Assembly (NCBI GenBank): GCA_907163375.1
Contig: CAJQUW010007236.1
Location: 95,736 to 159,735 of the forward strand
Reading direction: 5' to 3'
Source: Prostheceraeus crozeri
Lineage: Eukaryota; Platyhelminthes; Polycladida; Euryleptidae
Length of the DNA stretch: 64,000 nt
Under the pieces are notes generated by a model. The model was given only the letters and a program-made list of their open reading frames with translations. It had not been told where the DNA came from and did no database searches. Below, one piece after another: positions 25,005 through 36,710 of this stretch (positions are counted from its first letter, which is position 1; each line of letters starts with the position of its first letter). The translations under genes and the position numbers were made by a program.

Positions 25005-26283
25005 CAGTGGCGTCGCGTGCTCCCAGACCATAGGCCTCGCTCCATAGTGGATTTCTATATTTCTGCAGAAGACAGCATGAACTGCATAAAATAATTAATT
25101 TGAAGCTACTGTATCTTAATTTCAATGAATTTTCAATCACTTGTACAAGTACATGATCATTCAAGTCATGATGGCATCCATGACTACAGAATGAAATGAA
25201 ATGATATGAGAAATAGATACTGATATTTAAATGAAAGATACACTGAAGTCCATAGACTACCCAATGTAGATTATTCTGCATGTGAATTGTGATTCACTAT
25301 GAGTCCTATGTGAAGGCCTCTTTTTCTGAACAGCCTTATAAGCATGCAATCCTGAGCTAATTGTTCGTCAACGCGACTCTTGTTTTCCCAAGATTTTAAA
25401 CGTCAAATGACAATGAAAATGTGATGTCGATTTCTCACGTTTTGGTGAGATCAGAGAACATTCACTCTCGAGGAAGCTCTCGCCGACGCAAGACTCTGAT
25501 GTGCTTATTATAGTCTGTCAATCACTTACATGTTCCAAATTTACGGCTGGAAAATTTTTTTTTTGCTCCTCCTCATATTCTACCCCTTAAGAGTGGTTTA
25601 GTTTATATTTCAATGCCATGAACTTCGTGTAAGATGGTTGGAGTTTCTGCATAATCCCTCGGACGACTGGCGGCGTAGAAAATAAAACTGTTGAAATCGC
25701 CGCCACAAGCATAATATCACCAATATGCCTTGAATTGTTATCTCTGACTGAATCAAACATCAAATTATGGAAACTTCATCAGTTTATCTTTCAGCGGCTT
25801 TTCACCTTCCAATCCGACATTCAGTCATTGGTGAACGCAGACACGACGATTCAACGTGTCATCATCTTCTCCAAAATTTGGCGAAGCCACGAATAGGGAA
25901 AATTTGCGCCTCTCTGTCTATCTGAATCTATGAATATATAAATAGATATTTTCTTACTTTATTGCAATGTATTTGCTTCTGCGTTTCTATCGGGAGAGGA
26001 CGCACTGAGAGAGAGAGCACACGCTCCACATATCACACAAACACAAAGATCTCTGTGATATGCTGTGAACACATCCCCGTCTCATTGTGTGATTGCTTGA
26101 AGATCCTTGCAGTTAACAGCTGACTGCTGGCGCTCGGAACGTATTTTGAGAGTAGTGACTCGAAACTGTAAAGTGTATGTAAAGTTGTAAACGCAAAGAT
26201 GCTCTCAAAAAACAAAAAATTAAAACTATTTGAACCTTTTATTATGAACGTAAGGCCTCGCAGGCACGGAGACGACGCCACTG
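25005..26283. mobile_element. Non-autonomous hAT-type DNA transposon, 1279 bp
   Basis: The left end begins CAGTGGCGTCGCGTGC and the right end, read inverted, begins CAGTGGCGTCGTCTCC. Both have the CAGTGGCG start common in hAT elements, and the first 13 bases match. Perfect 8-bp duplications (CTTATTAG) flank both ends. Further inverted similarity continues around GGCCTCGC on both sides. The interior holds no recognisable transposase; the longest open frame, at 26033-26281 on the minus strand, mostly reads the terminal region and is not convincing. It was presumably moved by a transposase supplied elsewhere. Confidence 0.82.
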
Positions 26284-26291
26284 CTTATTAG
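26284..26291 (+). repeat. Target-site duplication of hAT element, right copy
   Basis: CTTATTAG directly after the right terminus, identical to the left copy. Confidence 0.85.
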
Positions 26292-26636
26292 TTCTGCATC
26301 TGATCAGCAATCATTGAACATTTTCAGAATTATGTTGTTTTTAGCCTCAGTGTCGATAAAATTTCACCGAATTGGGCTGCTTCTTCACCTTCAGAAACTA
26401 AATACTAAAACATGCGGCTTTTGTGCTATCTGAGTTGAACTAAAGGCCGGTTCATAGTTCGTCCGTTTTCATCATACGTTTTAACGCACACTTGAATGTT
26501 TGTCGGAGACATAAAAATTGACGGATACTTCTATGCTGATACGCTTTCATGGTCCGTTTTGTAAGTGTTTCGAACAAGAGTATGTTTCGACGCGTTCAGA
26601 GTATAAGATGACGACGGATACATTCTTCGATTTATT

Positions 26637-27668
26637 TTGAAAATGGATACTCCAGTTCCTCTGCTATGCGCTTATCTGATGAAAACAAGGAAGAATTGTG
26701 AAGGAATATTGGTTCAAGAAATGAGATTGCATAATGAAGAATCGAATAGACAATATTTTCGGATGTCCGGTGAGACGTTTGATCTCTTGTTAGAAAGGTT
26801 GTGGCCCTATATCAAACCTGGAACTAATCATAGGAATCCAATTACTCCATTTTTGCGACTATCAGCTTCACTGAGAATATTTGGCACTGTTGATGCTCAA
26901 CAAACTGTCTGTTTCAGCTTTAAAAGGGGAAAGTCTACGATGAGCACCATTTTTCATGAAACTTGTAAAGCCCCTGTGACGGCCCTTCAGGAAGAATGTA
27001 TACCTCAGCCGTCTGAAAGTGATTGGAAAAACAGTAAATGGAGTTTTTCAAATTGTTGTGGGGCAGTCGATGGAAAACATATTGTTATCAGATGTCCTGT
27101 TGGATCTGGAAGTCAGTTTCAATTATAAAAAGACGTTCTCGATTGTTTTATTGGCATCTGTTGATGCGGATTACAAGTTCACTGTTGTTAATGTCGGATC
27201 TTATGGACGAGAATGTGACGGCGGAATATTCACTTTATGCAATTTGTGAAAACGTTTGAAGAATGGAACACTAAATTGACCTCCAAATCAGATTTTGCCA
27301 AACTTGAGTCATTCTGAAGTGTCCAACCCTATTTGTTTGTTGCAGATGATGCTTTCATGTTGACCTTCACGTTGAAGCCATATCGTGGAGACTGTTTGAC
27401 GTTCAGGGAAAGAATTTTCAATTGTCGTCGCAGTCGAGCTAGAAGGTTGGTTGAAAGTGGATTTGATATTCTTGCCGCCCATTGGCGATTGTTTTACAAG
27501 CCATTACCTCTGCCACCTGATAAGGTTAACACGGTTTTCAGCGTGTTTTATCTCACACAGCTTCATACGAAAATTCGACCTTCGAAAATTGCCGACAATA
27601 AGTATGTTATTGCTGCTTTTGCAGACTTGGAAGACTCCGGCGGCAACCTTGTTTTGGGTCAGTGGTGA
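26637..27668 (+). pseudogene. PIF/Harbinger DDE transposase (DDE_Tnp_4 type), frameshifted
   Basis: The first 160 residues are open and include an N-terminal helix-rich region. The catalytic core has [13 protein letters not shown] (first Asp). After a frameshift near 27118 comes [20 protein letters not shown], then a [10 protein letters not shown] segment. After further breaks near 27240 and 27330 come VADDAFML (second Asp) and SRARRLVESGFDIL (catalytic Glu). All three acidic residues survive, but at least two frameshifts and in-frame stops separate them. The enzyme would cut and join element ends at TWA targets together with the Myb-like partner. The start at 26637 is the first ATG giving the family N-terminus. 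Confidence 0.85.
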
Positions 27669-28559
27669 ACTCATGCGCATGGAATGAATGAATTTGAATC
27701 AACAAGACACTTTCAAAACAAAAATTACTCACAGTCAGCGGCATCTGTCCGCAATTATTTCAAAGATTTCTTGGTAAATGAAGGATCTATTGCCTGCCAA
27801 ACACAAATAGTTTTGGAAGGCAATGAAGATAAATGATCGAATGAACAAACATGCATTTGTTATTCTTCAACGACAATTGTACAACAATATACGATTTAAG
27901 ATGACGTTTGGCCTATTACGATTGTAATGAATTCAGATGAACTTACGCATTGTTAAGTAGCAATTCTTAAAATTCAATTCATCATCTTACTAAACAGATT
28001 GGTTCATCATTGATAATTTGAATAACAAACATCGGTCAGAGTATAAAATATTTAGTAAGATTTGGTGTAAAACGTCAACAGAATCGAAATGAAGAAATAA
28101 TCGGATCGACGTTTCAACGAGTCATTACCGTTATTATTGGAATGTTTACAACAGATCGTTAAGAAACAACGAGTCACAAATGCGAGCGTAGATAATGATC
28201 ACTGGAAACGAAACTTTCCCTTCGATTATTTCTACGTTCTGTCTTCACTTCTCAAAGATTCGGTCTCCCCGCTCGGTCGCATCTGATCTATTCATCTACA
28301 TTATATATGTGCATTATATACAACGCTACTCATATGTGAAATTTATATACGACATCATAAAAGACTGTATTAGATTCACCGAAAATCGAACACTGTCAAA
28401 GCATCACATCTCAAAAACTAGCGCTTTATTTTTCACATCTGCGTGTCAAATTGAAACTCATAACTCTCAGATTATGAAAATTCAATATACAGTTTCAAGG
28501 CCATTGTTCGTCCTCACGAAGAAAAGGCAGTACAGATGCCATTGGAGGGCAAAGTCGTA

Positions 28560-29293
28560 TAAATTGTAATATCCGCAACTTCATCTTGACGTAAACTTTC
28601 TTGTTCCAGTTCATTCAAAACTCCTTCAATTTTGCGTTTGGTTTGTATCCGTAATTTTAGAGGTAAGCTCCTAATACCAGGGCTGCCTGCCTATTCGCAA
28701 AACCATTATAATGACCCCGAGATAATTGTCCTTCAGTCCATTGTTGCAAGGCACCCAAAATAATTGCTTCCCTTTTGTCACCAGTTTTACGTTTCCTTTT
28801 GGAATCTTTCTGGTTGTGGACAACCTGCGGTTTTTCTTGCTGGGTGTTGTCTATGGTGGTTGAATCACCGACACTTTCACATTCAACAACAAAATTATCT
28901 CCTTGTTTTGTACATTCGAAATTGGTAATGTTTGACAATGTCTCCTTCCTTTTCTCAACGTCGGTAAGAAATGTTAAGATATCGTAGAACGTCCATTAAG
29001 AACGCCTAGCTCCGGCCGATTGACCACTCTTTGTCGTGTTTTCTTGCAGTCGTCGAAAAAAAATCATCACGCAAATATCGCCATTTCTGCTTAACGTTTT
29101 CGGGAGTTGCATCCTTGAAACCCATTTCATGCAGTTCAGATGCTATCCTATGCCAGGATAAATCAGCATGCTGTACGTCTTTGAATTTGTTGGAGGTGAC
29201 TTTCCACAAATTTTCATTGCACCTCACCTTCTCGATGATGATTTGCTCATACATTGTTGAAGACAACGTTTTATCAGTTTCTGCTGCAGCCAT
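28560..29293 (-). pseudogene. Harbinger Myb/MADF-like DNA-binding protein, disrupted
   Basis: Read on the minus strand from the ATG at 29293, residues 15-80 form a MADF/SANT-like domain with MYEQIIIEKVRCNENLW and NVKQKWRYLRDDF. Frame changes near 29034 and a TAA near 28998 break it before a WTFYDILTFL segment, the usual end of the domain. A basic, polar linker follows (KRKRKTGDKR). After another frame change near 28668, an LPLKLRIQTKRKIEGVL segment resembles a BESS-type interaction motif. In this superfamily the second protein helps the transposase enter the nucleus and bind element ends. Several lesions make it a pseudogene. Confidence 0.75.
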
Positions 29294-29515
29294 CGCAAGC
29301 GTCCGTCGCTTTTCAAAGTTGACTGATGTTCTACTTGTCTCCGTTCTGCTGTTTAAATCTCCGTCAATTCATCGATCGAGTCCGTGACTCAAAAGAAACG
29401 TAACTGTCTCCGCCAAATACCCGTATCTATTTTCGATGCGCACACTTTCAGTGTACAATACGTTCAAACGTGGAAGTCTCCGACTCTAAAAACGGACGAA
29501 CTATGAACCGGCCTT

Positions 29516-31545
29516 GAAGGTTTCAAATAATTGACCTTTGACCTCTTCTAATACAATGACGTAATCTCATGACGACTACTAATCATCATCTTATTAACCA
29601 CATTGGCCATAACCTTCGATTAGTGTATGGTTTATTAGATTTTGCTGTCATTTTCCATTTTAGACAGTGATCTAATGAAAATTTGTTAAAAATTGACGTT
29701 TTTTGACCTTTGATCTTCACCTCAGCCCAGGGATGACCTTAGAAATAAAATTGATGCTGTTTTCCTGAGTCCCTTTTCAATGCCCATTCGATTGATGTGT
29801 GGTTTGGCACAATTGGTGCAATAGTTTGGGAGATCAGCATTGGCCTCAGTCGGGCGGTTTAAAAGCATTGGCCTCACCCCAGTAAGGCGAGTTTAACGTA
29901 CAGATGACTTTCTTGACTTCAGCATAGCAATATTTAAATGTTGTAGACAAATTTCATGGATATTACCATTCATGATTATTCAGCTGTCAATTGCAGCGTC
30001 AAAAGTTTAATGAATTTGTTTTTAATGATGCAACTAAGTGAATTTGCTTAACAATTGTGTTTTATTTAATAAAAACGTCTTTTGATGTACATGTACGTCT
30101 ACAATTGCTTTCGAAACAATGTTATTGTTTATTGAAGATACGAGATATTATTAGAATGCCACTAAACGAGTAATATCGCCTGAGCTGAATTCTAGCTATT
30201 AGTAAAATAGCATTTACTGAGTTCATTTTGAAAAAGTCATTTTTTAACAAAGAATCATCAAAATACCAGCCTGCTCCATGAATATGTTTTTGAATGTAGA
30301 AGAATAGAGCAGAAAATTTGCAGCAAATTCGCAATGTCTATTAACTCTCATATTGTTATCCTGATAAATGTTGGTGGTCCACCGGCTGAAAATTCAGTTG
30401 GCAATAATAATACTCACAGCATTTTTGGTTTACATAGCAGACCTTCTAGCATATTGCCTTAGCGCATCTAACACATATTGCCTGTTTATCAATAGCGGTG
30501 TGCACAGGTGACGGAATCGATGACGGAAGGACATGAAGTGAAGAACTGATCTGAGTTATATCAGTCTTGTAGGATGGAAGAAGGAAGGACATAAGATCAA
30601 AGACATTAGCATCATTTAAAAATGTAGTTTTCTGAAAGAAATACTTACAAGAGCTTAAACGTCAGGAATAAGAATTGCACTCTGAAGCCGCATGTAAAAA
30701 TCAATTGTTTCGGATGAACTGCTTGCTAAAGTTAATTGAAAAAAGTCAAGTATGTAAGTTAGCAAAGAGATGACAGTCATTCATTATGCAGAGCTGATAG
30801 ATTCTTCAGTTTACTTATGAAAAGGAATGTACCATTCAGAGAATCTAATCAATCAAAAAACTGAGAACAGAACATCAATGCGCAAGTCATAAAATGCTTG
30901 ATATTGGAAGTAATTCATGCTGTAAAGAGATATGGCGTTTACAATGATATAGTGCTTACAATGATAGACAAGAAGAACTGCGAAATGAGATGGGCCTTAG
31001 TATGAAAAGACTAAAGCGAGAAGACTTAAGAAATGGATACAAAAATATAACATAGCTCAAATAAAGAAATCCAGAAAAAATAGTTTCAGGTATAATAGAT
31101 GAACAAAGCACAAAACCACACATCATATTGAATTGTAAGTAATGGCAGTTGCCTGTACTGTTGTCTGGCAGTTTTACAGTCAACTGTGTTGAGACAGGGT
31201 CAGGACCCGAAACGTTTGGCAACTCTGTACATAAACTTTATCTTTCTTTTATTGTGGCATAAATACTTCTCGGGGGAGAATAATTTAGTTTTGAAAATTT
31301 CTTGGATATTGGATTGTGAATACAATTTGATGTTAAATTCCAATTATCGGTCGCATACAAGAGCAAACTGTCAGACTGTCTCATTGAGTTTGCTAGCATA
31401 ATACCGAAGAAATATGCAAACATATATTTGAAAATCTTATATCAGACAAGAGAAGAAAAAGTCTTCAACACAATCCACCATCAAAAGCGAAGTGAATTAC
31501 TTTTACCACTTAGAAAGCATGAAAGCACTCCATACCATATACATT
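29516..31545. other. No gene seen; weak hammerhead-like hairpin near 31195-31222
   Basis: Two kilobases of AT-rich sequence without a supported gene. At 31195-31222 on the plus strand a GGGTCAGGACCC hairpin is followed by GAAACGTTT, which resembles the second half of a hammerhead. The expected CUGAUGA is replaced by UUGAGACA, so I treat it only as a possible decayed retroelement tail. A short duplication of GCATTGGCCTCA occurs near 29840-29880. Confidence 0.4.
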
Positions 31546-31772
31546 AATACTGATGAAGACTTGTTGATAATTTGACCACAAAGCGCCGATATTTCGGGAT
31601 TTCGCTATTGGTTTTTCAAATACTTAATACTTTTCATGCAAATGAAGGCAACTCTGGAATTGAAATACCTGAATACTTTATGCTAAGAATTTCAGAGACA
31701 TTAAAAGAAGACTTCACAAATATTCTCTTTCGAAATCACACTTTCTAAATTTGACTATGAAAAAGATCATAA
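31546..31772 (+). repeat. Inverted repeat arm, left (about 227 bp)
   Basis: This arm matches the reverse complement of 32903-33122 over its length with scattered substitutions. Shared blocks include GATGAAGACTTGTTGATAAT, GAATTGAAATACCTGAATAC and CTTTCGAAATCACACTTTCT. The arms enclose 1.13 kb. I could not see a flanking target duplication. The outer part resembles a decayed PLE tail (CTGATGA present, GAAA lost), so the pair may be two oppositely oriented copies of one repeat rather than TIRs of one element. Confidence 0.75.
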
Positions 31773-32902
31773 AATGTGCGTTTCTCCAGCGACTAGTGAT
31801 TCTCTTAATCATGGGTTGATGCTCTTTTCATCTCTAATGCCACTTGATGAGAATTCCACACCTCATGACGTCCACGAGTCGTTTCGCTTCAACAAACACG
31901 CTATGATCTGAGCCACAATTTTCATTCATTTCCTTCTTTCTATTTCATTTTTCTTTCATTCTCCATTGAGTAAAGAAGACAGATGAAAGTATTGGAACAA
32001 ATGAACGTTGCACAAGTGCGGTGATCCACAATGAACGTCTCGTGGAGAATGATCGCCGTGATTACTGTGATGGTAATTAGAATCATACTGCAGTAGCAGC
32101 TCTCATTTCCTAAACTTATGGATTCGTGATTTTGTATTTTGTTTGCAGAACACATTGTGTGAATTATGCCAACACGATAGGCCACCGTTCTTGCTAATTC
32201 CAAGAAAATATTTCAGTTTCACCATTTGTACATATCTCATGGCTCCTACTTCATCTTTTTCAGCTCAAGCTGCTTCGAAACGCTTTTTCACTTTGTTGGA
32301 ATCACAATTTCTTAATTTTTTAAAAGTGCAAACCTACAGCTTTCATTGCCAGCGCATTCCTAAGTCAGAAAATATCGTATGAGAGCAATGATGGGCAAAA
32401 ATATAATCAAAAGTTGCTTCAGAAATGAAAACTGTCTACGTGTAAATATTTTACTAACTTATCTGTGATTCACTGCATAATTCAGAGGAGCTATGAGCTA
32501 CGTTTGGAAAGCCTCTCACAATATCATCGTGGCATTGCTGACTTTCAATGCGAAAATGACTTCATCGGTTCGTTGATAGACATAGAGATCTAGTGACAAA
32601 AGAAATTGTGAAATAAAATATCAAAAAGTAGACCCAAGTTTTGATGATATTCAATGTATAAGGACAAATGTATAATTGATTGCCATCGCATTTTCTTGAC
32701 TTTTCTGTAAAATTATCAAATATATAGTTGTGTTTACAAGAAAACATCAAGTTGACTACATTTAAGAGAAAAACCTACATGTACAATGCAGGCATGTTTT
32801 CATCTATGATGGAAATTTGTACGTGGATCAAATCACATCGGCATGGAAAAAAGTCACATAATCCTATCTTCATTTTTGCACAAACCAACAAGACACCCCT
32901 TG
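31773..32902. other. Spacer between the inverted arms, no gene seen
   Basis: 1.13 kb of AT-rich sequence. Open frames at 31940-32203 (minus) and 32143-32382 (plus) overlap each other, lack recognisable domains and are not accepted as genes. Confidence 0.45.
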
Positions 32903-33122
32903 TATAATCTTCCTCATAGTCAAATTTAGAAAGTGTGATTTCGAAAGAGAATATTTCTAAAGTATTCTTTTAATGTCTCTGAAATTCTTAGCAAAAAGTA
33001 TTCAGGTATTTCAATTCCAGAGCTGCTTTCTTTTGCATAAAAAGTATTTTGAAAAGTCAAAAGACAAATCCGGAAATGTCGGCGATTTGGTGTCAAATTA
33101 TCAACAAGTCTTCATCAATATT
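32903..33122 (-). repeat. Inverted repeat arm, right (about 220 bp)
   Basis: Reverse complement partner of 31546-31772. Read on the minus strand it starts AATATTGATGAAGACTTG and ends near TTGACTATGAGGAAGATT. Confidence 0.75.
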
Positions 33123-33549
33123 TCATAAAAAGATGAAATTTCGATTTATTCCTTAATGTCACATTATTTGTCTTATGTCTAAAGAGCATTGATTTGCTGG
33201 TCTTTGTCCATAAGAAAAGAGAAGCTGCACGAGTCACCAAAAAAGTGTCTAAACAGCACTGGAACGATTGAGACTATGGCATAGAGGCGCACTGCATATA
33301 ACATGTTAATCCCTACACATTTGCATCGCGATCGAGCACAATGCGACGTGATCTTTCCTAGTGAGACACCTGATAACTTACAGCCAGTTAGCGGAGGTCT
33401 GCCACAAGTTATTGACCCATTCATTAATCATCTCTGGACTAGTATTCGCAACAGTCAAACTTCACTTACCGTGCTTAGATTCGGAATTAATGAGAATTCC
33501 CGAAAGTCAGTGATATGAGGATACAGAGTGGAGAGTCAAATGCAGACAG

Positions 33550-33600
33550 CAGACAATTTTCTGTCAACGCAACACACACGTACGAGAAGAATTCACATCC
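33550..33600 (+). repeat. Dispersed repeat pair, copy 1
   Basis: Shares TTTTCTGTCAACGCAACACA and a following GAAGAATT.ACATC segment with 35288-35338 in the same orientation. Ends are not sharp. Confidence 0.6.
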
Positions 33601-35287
33601 ACCAAGGATTGCCACCATAGAACGTCGTTGTCCGAGGCTAACCGTGTGTATCTACAAAGGTTTCAAAATTCGTTGTTAGCTTTCTGAATGTTCCTTATCT
33701 CTGTGCGTAACGTGTCAAAAAGTGATGTCTTGAAACAAAATAAGAGTGAAAAATCATGAATTCTATCATTGTATATTACAACAGAACAGCCCAACAAAAG
33801 TTGTCGCATCATATGCGCGTATATCTAAGTAGCTACTTGTGCGAAAAGTTGAATATTGGCACATTCTAATGATCTCTTCTCATCTTCAACATGCATGTTT
33901 TTCCTGACTTACTTGTAGTCAAGAGTCACCGTCTGAATTATCTACATCGAAGTAATAGCCAATTGTTCCAGACTTGTTGTCAGGGAGGAATACGATGGCA
34001 TTTGGCTCACTCACTTTATTCATTGATCATTTCAATGCGAGTGATCACCAGGTCGGACATCCACGCAAGTTTATCACTCACTGTTGTCATCTATGGATTC
34101 TAATTGCACCAAAATGTTTGTCCACAGTTTCATCAAACATGAAGGGCATGGTGTAAAAAATGCAATGCACTTGCTACGTTTGGTATGAGAAATAGGGAGG
34201 GTTATGAATTAATTCGCTAAGTGTTTATGAACCTATTACGACCTCATTGATCCAATTATTTAGTACAATATTTCTCTCGGTGAATTTGCCATTCGGACTT
34301 TTTACAGTTGGAAGTTGCAAAGGCTCCGTTACCTGCTATTGCTTGTCACTGCTATTTCCTTGACACTGAAGTTAATTTTCTCTTATTACTGTACAGGTTT
34401 TTACACCTACTTTAAAGAATGGTACAAACAAATCCACTTTAGTGCAATAAAAAATTCATATGTGTTAATACAGGCATCATTTAATTAGCAAACTGAATCA
34501 CTTTAGTGATAGCTTGGTATCTATGTGACGTAATGACAATGAATTCACAATCAAGTAAGTTGTTTGTAAAATTAGCGCTGAAAATCCATTTACTTATTAC
34601 AGAACAGGAAGGTCATCATGTCCCTAACATCCTCAACAGGCATAAAATTGATTTAACATGGAAAGGCAATTGGAATTTATATTTTTATGCATTTCATTTA
34701 CATTTTCATACACTTAACTTTTAGAAAGACGAGGCATGGACAATAACATTTTTCCATAGCTACTAATTCTCATTTTATCAACATTTGCCATATATCAAAA
34801 AATTATGAAAAGAGTTCACGAAACAAGCGATGCAATCCAGAAAAGTAGAAATCATATAATAGAATAAAATCTGAAATATATTTCGGTGAGCCGCCCCATC
34901 AATCAGAACTATAATTCACATTGATCTCCTGTAACAAAGATCCCTGAAAATCAATTCTGGAAATGTCTTGCACATCCGTTCACCGAACCTATTTCAGAAA
35001 AGTCAAAGAAAATTATTTTGTGCATTGTCGAAAGATAGTAGTTTACCTTCATTAGCTAAAATGTTATCCAAATATTTCTTGCAAGCTCTGTGTCTGCTGC
35101 TAGGAATTAATAGGAGACCTACATCAATCGATAGCATACAACAAGGTAACTTAGGTGCGTCACAACTTATTAGTCTATTCATAATCAGCAACGTATTCAT
35201 AAATACTTACTGTGTCTTTATCAGAAATTGATCGGAATGATCGCAGAATTCAGGGATTTGATGAAAGCATAAATCAAATTCAAATCG

Positions 35288-35338
35288 GAGACAAATTTTC
35301 TGTCAACGCAACACACTAGTTGAAGAAGAATTGACATC
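35288..35338 (+). repeat. Dispersed repeat pair, copy 2
   Basis: Partner of 33550-33600. The shared core is TTTTCTGTCAACGCAACACA; the copies differ by a few substitutions. Confidence 0.6.
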
Positions 35339-35991
35339 ATAGAAAATACATACCTATGGCTAATAGATATTTCATTTTACTGCTTTTAGTTCATAATAAA
35401 GTCTAGAGAGGATGCAGACATGTTTGCCAAATATGGCTGTAATAGATATCAAGGATGTTACAAGTCCAGGTCTACACGAAGATTTGGTCATAGACTCCTC
35501 GATCTCATGGGTCATTCATCATAGACATGAACGTGTCACGACTGCAATAATTTGAATTTCCTTATCCTCTAAGCCTATGAAAGTGGTCTTCCATGATATG
35601 AAAAGTGTTGCTGGGCAATATAACATCGTACCATAGTTATGAGTTATTCTTTCATAGGATATAAAAGAATAAATTTCTATAATTTCATAGTTTTGCTATG
35701 AAAGTGTGAAAATATCTGAAATTCTCATGTATAAGAATAGTTCAGTTATTTTCACAATTGATGCTATATTATTTCACATTTGATCCAATTATTTCACATA
35801 TGATCTATAGCAATATCACCGTTGGTTCGATTCATTTACTAGAAAATAGGTGATATATACCATGCGAGAACAGTCCGATTATGACACATTAGTACGCACC
35901 GATGAACACACGATAGAATACATTTCGTTACTCCATTTGGTTTTCATTTGTTTACCGTGCTTTGACTGTGTTCATTTCTGTCATTCATACG

Positions 35992-36027
35992 ATAATTCGC
36001 TGGCTTTTTGGCGAACCGTCGAATATG
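35992..36027 (+). repeat. Terminal inverted repeat, left
   Basis: 36 bp containing TTTTTGGCGAACCGTCGAAT. It pairs with 39245-39280 with two mismatches (GC against CT at inner positions 12-13). Confidence 0.85.
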
Positions 36028-36197
36028 TCAAATATTGAAGTATTAGCAACAGAGCTTCAAAAATTTCAATTTTTTTAAATTATTACCACAAATATTCTAT
36101 GCATTGAGCTGAAGTGAGTTTTACTATGTGAATTAGGATTACCCTGTACTATGCATGAAGGATTTTATCTTATTTTTTAAAAAAATCTACTTTATTT

Positions 36198-36354
36198 CAT
36201 ATTCGACACTTTAGCAGAAAATGAAAATATGAATTTTGACATATTCGACGTATGTTCGACGCTTCACTGAAAAAATATTTTGGGCCAATGTCATATTCGA
36301 CGTATATTCGACGCTTCACCGTAAAAATATTTTGGGCCAATGTCATATTCGACG
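36198..36354 (+). repeat. Subterminal repeats: CATATTCGACG words in a 52-bp tandem
   Basis: CATATTCGAC starts at 36198, 36240, 36292 and 36344; the last three are exactly 52 bp apart. Within the tandem, TTCGACGCTTCAC and ATATTTTGGGCCAATGTC recur. The word is part of the TIR in inverted orientation and recurs at 39075 beside the right end. Such arrays usually serve as transposase binding sites, which is an inference here. Confidence 0.75.
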
Positions 36355-36710
36355 TATAAGCTCATCCGATTCTTCACTAACTATACCCACAAACTTTTAA
36401 CACAAAAACAAAGGCCTACATGTAGGCTTAGCCTACTTATTGAAGATATGCATCGAAATCTTATTAGGCCTAATACTCAAGAATCTTCGGATAAAATTCA
36501 ATATTTGTAATAGTAGGCTACCTCTTTATGCTAGTCTAGCCCCGAAACCTTCAAGAAGGTTTTTGTCATCATTGAGAATGAAGTAAAACTAATAGAATTG
36601 TAGTAACTAACTATTGTTATTTTCGATAATATAATTTGGACGTTTAGCATTTGTTCGATAACATAGCACGCAAGAATTGACAACATCTTGACTCCTAAAA
36701 TGCAAACAGA

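Larger units (their letters stand above)
26444..29514. mobile_element. PIF/Harbinger DNA transposon, about 3.07 kb, two genes, degenerate
   Basis: Terminal inverted repeats of at least 25 bp begin with AGGCCGGTTCATAGTTCGTC on the left (from 26444/26445). The exact inverse, ending GAACTATGAACCGGCC, lies on the right (29489-29513). The three bases outside are TAA on the left and TGA on the right, consistent with a Harbinger TWA duplication carrying one change. The element carries a DDE transposase on the plus strand and a MADF/Myb-like protein on the minus strand in convergent orientation. This is the usual two-gene plan of the superfamily. The 27670-28560 interval between the genes shows nothing recognisable. 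Confidence 0.88.
33123..35991. other. No gene seen; contains a short dispersed repeat pair
   Basis: 2.9 kb of AT-rich sequence. Short open frames do not resemble known proteins. Two direct copies of a roughly 50-bp repeat are listed separately. No terminal repeats were found that would make this interval one element. Confidence 0.45.

Noticed and set aside
28195..28569. 124-codon plus-strand frame inside the Harbinger element
   Set aside because: No known domain, lies in the spacer between the two element genes, and composition is like flanking AT-rich DNA.
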